DNA from: DASYDU01 sp050248495
GTDB lineage: Bacteria > Planctomycetota > Planctomycetia > Pirellulales > Lacipirellulaceae
Length of the DNA stretch: 64,000 nt
Assembly: GCA_050248495.1 (NCBI GenBank)
Contig: JBFWSG010000005.1
Location: forward strand, 62,001 to 126,000
Direction of reading: 5' to 3'
Positions 57,040 to 64,000 of this stretch are shown piece after piece. Position numbers and translations under genes: made by a program. The notes beneath the pieces were generated by a model. It saw only the letters and a list, made by a program, of their open reading frames with translations, did no database searches and was not told the origin of the DNA. Numbering within the stretch: position 1 is the stretch's first letter; each line of letters opens with the position of its first letter.

Positions 57040-58274
57040 TTCACGATTCTCGCGTTGCAGAGATTAAGCCAGTCGCCCGTGTCGAGGTTCTCGCCGTAGT
57101 CGACCACGATCTTGAGCCGCCCCACGCCGGCGATGTCGAGGTCGAGCGCGACCGGGGCGTCGGAGCCGTCGATGGATTTTTCTAGTAGCTGCTCGTCATC
57201 GCCATACACCTCAAGGTGAACATTGCCGCTGGCGGCATCGTTCGGATCAATCCCCGCCTCGGCCAGGACGCGATTGTAACCGGCAGGCAGGCGGTAGATG
57301 ACCTCGCTGCGACTTCGCAAGGCGAGCCCTTTGGCGAATGTCTTGATCTCGGGCGAAGTGACGGACGGATTGGCGTCGCGATAGGCCAAGGCCAGCTCGC
57401 CGCCTCCTGCGGAGCGATTGTAATGAGGCTGGCCGAACTGGATTGCTCTGGTGGCGGCCGCGGGCAGGCCCACCAGGGGTTGCCATTTGACGCTCGCCGG
57501 CTTCAAGTCGCCGAGGAAGGCAACCTTGCCGGCCGACATGTCGACGCTCACCAGGCCCGAGATTGGCCACGCCAACTGCAGGCCGCTCTCGGTCGTCACG
57601 CGGAGCGACTCGCCCCGGAGTTCGACGTCTGACGCGGCGATCCGCAGGCCATCGACGCCGGTGACGACGGCGGCTGCGGGCCGCGGCTCGTCCGAGCGAT
57701 AGTAAATCACGCCGGCCACTTTGCTGCGCGGCACCTTCATGTTGTTATCGTCCACGGTCAGCTCGACTTCGTCCTGCGTAATCGCACCTACGACGCATTC
57801 CAGATGGTCGAGGCTCTTTCCGCCGCGCTTGGCGACCACAACCACATCGCTGGGCAGATTGAGACCGCGAATTTCCTCCCATTGGGGCACGGCCTCCGGT
57901 TCCAGCCGTTGCAATTGCACGGCGCGGACTTTTTCGACCGGCGCGGTCAAGCTCTCTGGGTCGGCGGGAGGCGGAAGCACCAGCTGCAGTACCGCTTGCT
58001 CTTTGCTGGTTGAATAGTCGATCAATGGCAATCGAGTTCCATCGACGAGCTCGACGTGCGGCCCCGTCGACTCCTGGACCGAAGGGTTCGCGAACTTGAT
58101 TTCCAGGAGTTCTCCGGTGGGAACCGTCTGCGGCCCGGACTGCGTGGCGAGGACGATTTCCTTGCCGCTCCACGACTCCAACTGACCCGTCTCACTCGTG
58201 CCGTCGAGCTTCGTGGCGGTCACGTCCGCCGGAGCCGCCAGGGCGAGCGCAATGAGAGCAATCAGGTTCCACAC
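57036..58274 (-). CDS. Exported protein with C-terminal NPCBM-type domain
   Basis: A 412-residue protein with a signal-like N-terminus (LIALIALALAAPADVTA). The first part consists of repeated small beta units (DGTSETGQLESWSGKEIVLA, DGTRLPLIDYSTSKEQAVLQ) like those in planctomycete cell-envelope proteins. The C-terminal 140 residues, with IKTFAKGLALRSRSEVIYRL, LAEAGIDPNDAASGNVHLEV and LDIAGVGRLKIVVDYGENLD, fit the NPCBM/NEW2 putative carbohydrate-binding module. The start is GTG with GGGAG upstream. It overlaps the next gene by four bases. Confidence 0.8.
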   Translation of the reverse strand: MWNLIALIALALAAPADVTATKLDGTSETGQLESWSGKEIVLATQSGPQTVPTGELLEIKFANPSVQESTGPHVELVDGTRLPLIDYSTSKEQAVLQLVLPPPADPESLTAPVEKVRAVQLQRLEPEAVPQWEEIRGLNLPSDVVVVAKRGGKSLDHLECVVGAITQDEVELTVDDNNMKVPRSKVAGVIYYRSDEPRPAAAVVTGVDGLRIAASDVELRGESLRVTTESGLQLAWPISGLVSVDMSAGKVAFLGDLKPASVKWQPLVGLPAAATRAIQFGQPHYNRSAGGGELALAYRDANPSVTSPEIKTFAKGLALRSRSEVIYRLPAGYNRVLAEAGIDPNDAASGNVHLEVYGDDEQLLEKSIDGSDAPVALDLDIAGVGRLKIVVDYGENLDTGDWLNLCNARIVK

Positions 58275-58347
58275 AAACTGACTCCCTGGGAGTTGGAGCG
58301 ACCGCGATCAATTCTGCCGGGGCAGGCTGAATTATACGTCGCGACGG

Positions 58348-59451
58348 TCAGGGCTGCTCTTGAGATTCCTCGGCGGCCAGCCGGCGGAAGTACTCCTCAA
58401 TGACTTCGCGGTAGTGGGACGGAAATTCGCGTCCAACGTCCTGGAGGGCCTGCTCGCGCTCTTTGGCGGGCATGTCGCCCCAATCGGCGCCGTCGCCGAC
58501 GTCCCGCGGATCGACCTTGCCCGGGGCCTTCAGCTCGGCCAGGCGGCTGTCCTGCATCGGTGTCGCGCTCGGCCCGCCGCCGGACGGAGAAGATTGCGAT
58601 TGGGCCTGCTTCTGCGCCTGGTCTTCCAGGTTCTTGATCAATTTGTCGAGCGACTCGATGACGCCGTCTTCGACCATTTGCACCGGCTTGCCGGCGCGGC
58701 CCAATTCCAGCCGACGCCGCACGTCAGACATCCGCCGCGCGATGTGATCGAGCGAATCATCTTCCAAGCCGGCGAGATCCTGCTGCATCAGCGCGGCCAG
58801 CTTCTGGTAGCGGGCCGGCAATTCGTCCGATCGCTCCAGCAGCTCGGCAACCGTCGCGTCCGCGCGATCAGCATTCACGAGCCGGTGACTGGCCACTGCG
58901 CGATAGAACAACAATGTGTCCGGGGCGACGACGTCGGCCGGCGCGAGCCCGTCGGTCCAGGAGATAACTTCGTCGTCGTATCCGTTCTGTCCGAGCCAGC
59001 GGGCGTAGTAGAGCCGCATGTTGTATCGCACCAGCGGCGGGGCTTCGCTGTTGGCCAGCCAGGAAAAATCGGGCAGCTCCGCGGGCCGATCGGTCTTGTC
59101 GCAAAACGCCACCAGCTCCGCCACGCGGTCGTCGGCCATCGCCAGGCAATCGGCGAGTCGGTCCAACAAATCGTTTGGCGTGCGGGTCGCCGGCGAATCG
59201 CCCTGCCACCAGGCGTCGCGGATTTTCGATTGACGCTCCGGCGTAAGCGAGTGAGATCGCAAATACAAGTCGAGCTGCTGGAACACCGCTTCGGCCGAGA
59301 CCGGTTGCCAACTGGGTTCGGCAAAAAATTCAGGGTCGGCAGCCGCAGCGGTGGGAACGATGGCCGCGGGAAAAACGAAAAGAGCCAGCGAGAGGAGCGT
59401 CGGACCGGCGAATCGGCCCGGAATTCGGCGGGATGTCAAACGGTCGGCCAT
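58348..59451 (-). CDS. Secreted helical protein of unknown function
   Basis: A 367-residue protein with a signal peptide (GPTLLSLALFVFPAAIVPTA). The mature part is helical, with a TPR-like middle (LLFYRAVASHRLVNADRADA, LPARYQKLAALMQQDLAGLE) and a C-terminal SHYREVIEEYFRRLA segment seen in secreted planctomycete proteins that accompany vWA/DUF4175-type genes. The region around 270-310 is Gln/Ser-rich. I do not know the function. It is 73 bases upstream of the NPCBM-type gene in the same run. Upstream lies a gap of 261 bases with no recognisable gene. Confidence 0.72.
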   Translation of the reverse strand: MADRLTSRRIPGRFAGPTLLSLALFVFPAAIVPTAAAADPEFFAEPSWQPVSAEAVFQQLDLYLRSHSLTPERQSKIRDAWWQGDSPATRTPNDLLDRLADCLAMADDRVAELVAFCDKTDRPAELPDFSWLANSEAPPLVRYNMRLYYARWLGQNGYDDEVISWTDGLAPADVVAPDTLLFYRAVASHRLVNADRADATVAELLERSDELPARYQKLAALMQQDLAGLEDDSLDHIARRMSDVRRRLELGRAGKPVQMVEDGVIESLDKLIKNLEDQAQKQAQSQSSPSGGGPSATPMQDSRLAELKAPGKVDPRDVGDGADWGDMPAKEREQALQDVGREFPSHYREVIEEYFRRLAAEESQEQP

Positions 59452-59712
59452 GCGGTGGACTTTCGCGGGTTCGAGGACGCCTGCGACCTGCTAACTGGTA
59501 AGTCTCGACGCGCCTGTTTTTGGTTCGGGCTCCCCGCCAGCAGCCCATTTCTCAATTATTTATCACAGGCTCCATCTGGTCCAATAAACTGCAGCCCAAC
59601 CGCTGTGCCCAACAAGTTTCATCGGCTATGCGGTACTCAAAACCCGAGGATTTGGGTTAACCCGCCCCGCCGACTCCCTCCATTTTGCCATTTTCCACCG
59701 ATTTCGCAAATC

Positions 59713-61476
<1,764 letters not shown>

Positions 61477-61494
61477 GGCGATTCCTGACTCTGC

Positions 61495-63720
61495 CTAATC
61501 TTCGTCCTCAAACAGGTCCTTGATCCGTTCGGACTGCTGATCTTTGGTCCGCTCGTTTAGCTTTTCCTGGTCGTCGATGATGCCGCGGAGCAGGCCGACA
61601 ACTTCATTGTACGATTCGAGTTCCAGCATGCGGTCGAGAATCTGCTGCATTTCGACGAGCACTCGGTCAGCCAGCCGCAGCGAGTCGGCGAGCGCGGCCG
61701 GTCCCGCTTCGTTGTCGGCGATCCGCTCGTTGACTTCTTCCAGCTGCGACTCGAACAAGTGCATCGACTTCTCCGCCAATTGACGCAGTGGCGTGCCGAT
61801 TTGTTCCCGCAAACGGGTCTTCAAATCGACGTTTTCGATCCGATTGTTCACGAGCTGCTCGTAGAGATCGTCAAAACCGTCCGCGAGGCCCAGCACTTCA
61901 TGGGTCGACTGGGTCACATTCTGCAGCGCCCCCGCCACGCGCAGGCGGCGGCGGTTTAGGGCCCGTTCTGGATCGGCGTCGGGTTGGGCCGCGCTCGCAA
62001 ACTCGACGCGCGCGAGCAGGTTGCGGGTGTCCGTCATTTTCGCGTGGACCGCCTCGAAACGTTGGCGCAGCTCGAGTTCGCGCCGTTCCAACAGCGCCAG
62101 CAGCTGCGGCACGGTCACCACGTCGAGCGCAAATTGTTGACTCGCACCGACGCGCGGCGTGTCGTTCAAGTTGTACCGATCGGCCGCTCGCACCGAGAGA
62201 AACAGAGTCTTGCCCGGTTCCAATTGGAGCGCCCGCTCGGCGTTGGCGTCGTCGCCGCCGCGGGCGTCAAACGCATCGAGCTCGGTTTGTTCTTGCACGC
62301 CGTTGGGCTGATGAACTAGCGGCCGCTTGCGGGCCTCGCCGTCGTTGACCTGGTACGTGCACCAGATTTGGTCGATTCCGTAATCGTCCGACACTTTGCC
62401 CACAATCGGCACGATCGCGTCCGGCGTGATCGCCGAGCCGATGCCGGCCAGTCGCACCGAGACCTGCGGCAATTCATCTCGGATCACGGCGAGCGAAACT
62501 CGGTAGGGCTCGCGGCTCGTGACGCCGTCCGCGTCGGTCATCGCCATCGTCAGCACGTCATCCGCGAGCAGCTTTCCATACTCCCAGCGAATCGATTTTT
62601 GATCCTGATCGCTGTCGTTGAGCGATTTCTCGTCCGGATTCTGCGAGCTCGCGACGCAGACGTCCACCAGCGGCTTGGTCGATTTGGCCCGGAGCGTGAG
62701 CTGCGTGCCCTCGGGAATGCGCATCCCACCGGTGACCGGCAGCCGGCGCGGCTCGCGCCCGAGGTACTCGGGATAGACGCATTCGAGTTCCATTCCCGTG
62801 AGCTCCGGCCGGTCGACGATTTCAAGCTTCAATCCGTCGACGCGGTCGTCGCCGCCCCGCACGTCGAGCGTCATGCTAGAAGAGACGTCGTTAAACTCGT
62901 AGCGATATTCCTGGAATTCGTCCCGGCCGGGAACCGCGTCGCCGATCCGCGTCATGGTGTCGCGCCCCCGTCCGCCGTCGGCCGAGAGGAAGCGGAACTC
63001 GACTTGCGCAGGCGCCACGAAGTCTTTGGTGTCGGCCCGCACCACGAGCTCGAACTTGTCGTCGCGGGCCAGCTTGTGGATTCGCTCGCCGGCAGCGTTC
63101 AGCTCGAACCCGACGACCTCCAGTTGGACGCGTCGCGGCCAGGGCTCGGAGCTCAGGGCCAACCGTTGGATCCAGAATCCGAACACGTTGCGGGCCGCCA
63201 GTGCCGCGATCGGCAGCGACGCCGCGAGCACCAGAGCCGCGATCACCCGCCGCGCGAGCGGCCCGCGGCGAAACAGCTGTTTGGCGTCGACGTTGGCCGA
63301 GGCATTGGCCGCAGACGCGCGTGTGCGGGCCACGAGCTCCGGGTGATAGACGGTGTTTTCGCCATCGCCCACCGCGAGGTCTACCGACGTGAGCACATGG
63401 TCGTTCAACTGGCCGAAGCGCCGCTCCAGGAGCACGGCGAGGCTCGCGTCGGGGAGCGGCACAAAGATTCGCCGTAGCAGAAAGCGATACGCGACCCACA
63501 GCCCTGCGAGCCCTACGCCAATCATCGCCGCGAGCCGCACGTTCGGTGACGGCTCGAACAGCCAATCAAACAGCATGCCCAGCCAGAACGCCGCCACCAG
63601 TGTGATCGCCAGCGCGGCCAGCCCTTCCAGCCACACGTAGGCGCGGATCCCCCGCCGCACTTGTGCGAGCTTGCGCTCGACAATCGGTGGGACATCAGGT
63701 TGCAGCGTCGAGTTAGCCAA
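61495..63720 (-). CDS. DUF4175-like membrane protein
   Basis: A 741-residue protein. Two membrane helices lie near the N-terminus (GLAALAITLVAAFWLGMLF and LAAMIGVGLAGLWVAYRFLL), and a third at about 165-185 (VIAALVLAASLPIAALAARN). The large remaining part is extracytoplasmic, with beta domains (ELECVYPEYLGREPRRLPVT) and a C-terminal helical region (EEVNERIADNEAGPAALADS). This is the plan of DUF4175-like proteins found beside vWA, DUF58 and MoxR genes. The start codon is TTG at 63720; an in-frame stop shortly upstream leaves no other choice near the conserved start. It lies 30 bases after the end of the preceding gene. Confidence 0.75.
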   Translation of the reverse strand: MANSTLQPDVPPIVERKLAQVRRGIRAYVWLEGLAALAITLVAAFWLGMLFDWLFEPSPNVRLAAMIGVGLAGLWVAYRFLLRRIFVPLPDASLAVLLERRFGQLNDHVLTSVDLAVGDGENTVYHPELVARTRASAANASANVDAKQLFRRGPLARRVIAALVLAASLPIAALAARNVFGFWIQRLALSSEPWPRRVQLEVVGFELNAAGERIHKLARDDKFELVVRADTKDFVAPAQVEFRFLSADGGRGRDTMTRIGDAVPGRDEFQEYRYEFNDVSSSMTLDVRGGDDRVDGLKLEIVDRPELTGMELECVYPEYLGREPRRLPVTGGMRIPEGTQLTLRAKSTKPLVDVCVASSQNPDEKSLNDSDQDQKSIRWEYGKLLADDVLTMAMTDADGVTSREPYRVSLAVIRDELPQVSVRLAGIGSAITPDAIVPIVGKVSDDYGIDQIWCTYQVNDGEARKRPLVHQPNGVQEQTELDAFDARGGDDANAERALQLEPGKTLFLSVRAADRYNLNDTPRVGASQQFALDVVTVPQLLALLERRELELRQRFEAVHAKMTDTRNLLARVEFASAAQPDADPERALNRRRLRVAGALQNVTQSTHEVLGLADGFDDLYEQLVNNRIENVDLKTRLREQIGTPLRQLAEKSMHLFESQLEEVNERIADNEAGPAALADSLRLADRVLVEMQQILDRMLELESYNEVVGLLRGIIDDQEKLNERTKDQQSERIKDLFEDED

Positions 63721-63750
63721 GTTGGTCGAGAGTCAAAGTAATGAATTGTG

Positions 63751-64000
63751 TCATGCCAGCCGGTTCAAACGTCGGACGATCCATTCCATGAATAGCGCCC
63801 CGGCGATCACACCGAGCAGCCAGGTCATCTGCCGTTCGGCGAACGCTTTGTCGGGCGCGCCTTTGAGCAGCTTCACCTCGGCCCGGCTGGGAATCGCCTT
63901 GCCGAGCGACATGGTCGCGGTGTCGCCATAGGCGGCGAGCTCCAAGTTCGGGTAGTACCGGCCGCCGGTGTCCTTGGCGATCGAGGTGAGCAAGGCGACG
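63751..64000 (-). CDS. C-terminal end of a membrane protein, likely vWA/glutamine-amidotransferase-like (5' end outside window)
   Basis: The last 83 residues of a longer protein; the frame is open to the window edge. LLTSIAKDTGGRYYPNLE resembles the end of von Willebrand A or amidotransferase-like domains (the IA-x-x-TGGRYY pattern), and a membrane helix (MTWLLGVIAGALFMEWIVRR) closes the protein. In planctomycetes such double-transmembrane vWA-type proteins stand upstream of DUF4175-like genes in MoxR-DUF58-vWA clusters. The full identity needs the sequence beyond 64000. Confidence 0.65.
   Translation of the reverse strand, partial: VALLTSIAKDTGGRYYPNLELAAYGDTATMSLGKAIPSRAEVKLLKGAPDKAFAERQMTWLLGVIAGALFMEWIVRRLNRLA

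Overview
This 64 kb window is chromosomal DNA from a GC-rich bacterium, most likely a planctomycete of the Pirellulales type. That placement is inferred from gene content: a BlaI repressor next to a giant M56 peptidase fused to beta-sandwich and TPR domains, a Tat-exported Gfo/Idh/MocA oxidoreductase paired with a DoxX-like membrane protein, a GH67 alpha-glucuronidase, secreted coiled-coil and DUF4175-like proteins beside PDZ proteases, and short palindromic intergenic repeats. No rRNA, tRNA, CRISPR array, phage or IS element was recognised.

Layout. 1-12.4 kb is mixed housekeeping: a DUF4160/DUF2442 pair, a class V aminotransferase (cysteine desulfurase family), a TIGR01777-type epimerase, a YkgJ-type Cys-cluster protein, an HU protein, a small exported protein, PyrD, TrpS, DinB, a cystathionine synthase/lyase family enzyme, a TIM-barrel isomerase, CHAD, Aat and an odd membrane protein with a zinc ribbon and a ligase-OB-like tail. 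12.6-19.3 kb is the information-processing block: membrane-anchored HtrA, DnaG primase, RpoD sigma factor, a DUF164 zinc-ribbon coiled coil and GreA, with two clear terminators. 19.2-26.9 kb has a compact RecN/YhaN-like ATPase, a GlsB/YeaQ membrane protein, the BlaI-M56 regulatory pair with two palindromic operators, and a ParD/ParE-like toxin-antitoxin pair. 27-34.1 kb (minus strand) is a sugar-acid island: DoxX-like protein, exported oxidoreductase, hexuronate-type MFS transporter, GH67 alpha-glucuronidase. 34-39.5 kb has a D-isomer hydroxyacid dehydrogenase, a Ser/Thr kinase, a proline-rich secreted protein, a Dus enzyme and a DUF2721 protein. 39.6-44.6 kb is a complete five-gene Liv-type ABC importer. 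44.7-50.9 kb is an iron-sulfur assembly cluster in the order sufR, nuoB-like, sufC, sufB, sufD, small membrane protein, Rieske ferredoxin, sufT-like DUF59. After an ATP-grasp ligase (51.0-52.0 kb), 52.0-64 kb is one long minus-strand run of envelope proteins: the end of a membrane protein, a DUF4175-like protein, a coiled-coil protein, a secreted protein, an NPCBM-type protein and three tandem trypsin-like/PDZ proteins.

How the genes work together. The three trypsin-like proteins at the end of the envelope run lose their catalytic residues stepwise: triad intact (H80/D111/S195), then only Ser kept, then none kept, the last with an esterase-like C-terminal domain whose nucleophile is also missing. 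This looks like one active protease with inactive partner proteins and is the best candidate in the window for an undescribed system. The Suf cluster pairs the SufBCD scaffold with its repressor and with client-type Fe-S proteins (NuoB, Rieske). GH67, the hexuronate transporter and the oxidoreductase fit uptake and use of glucuronate from xylan.

Expression signals. Three genes (592, 4732, 37934) have a -10 box placed so that transcription would begin at or within one base of the ATG, so leaderless mRNAs are likely. Others use strong Shine-Dalgarno sites. Several intergenic gaps hold short inverted repeats of five different families. All functional calls come from reading motifs by eye; no database search was run.
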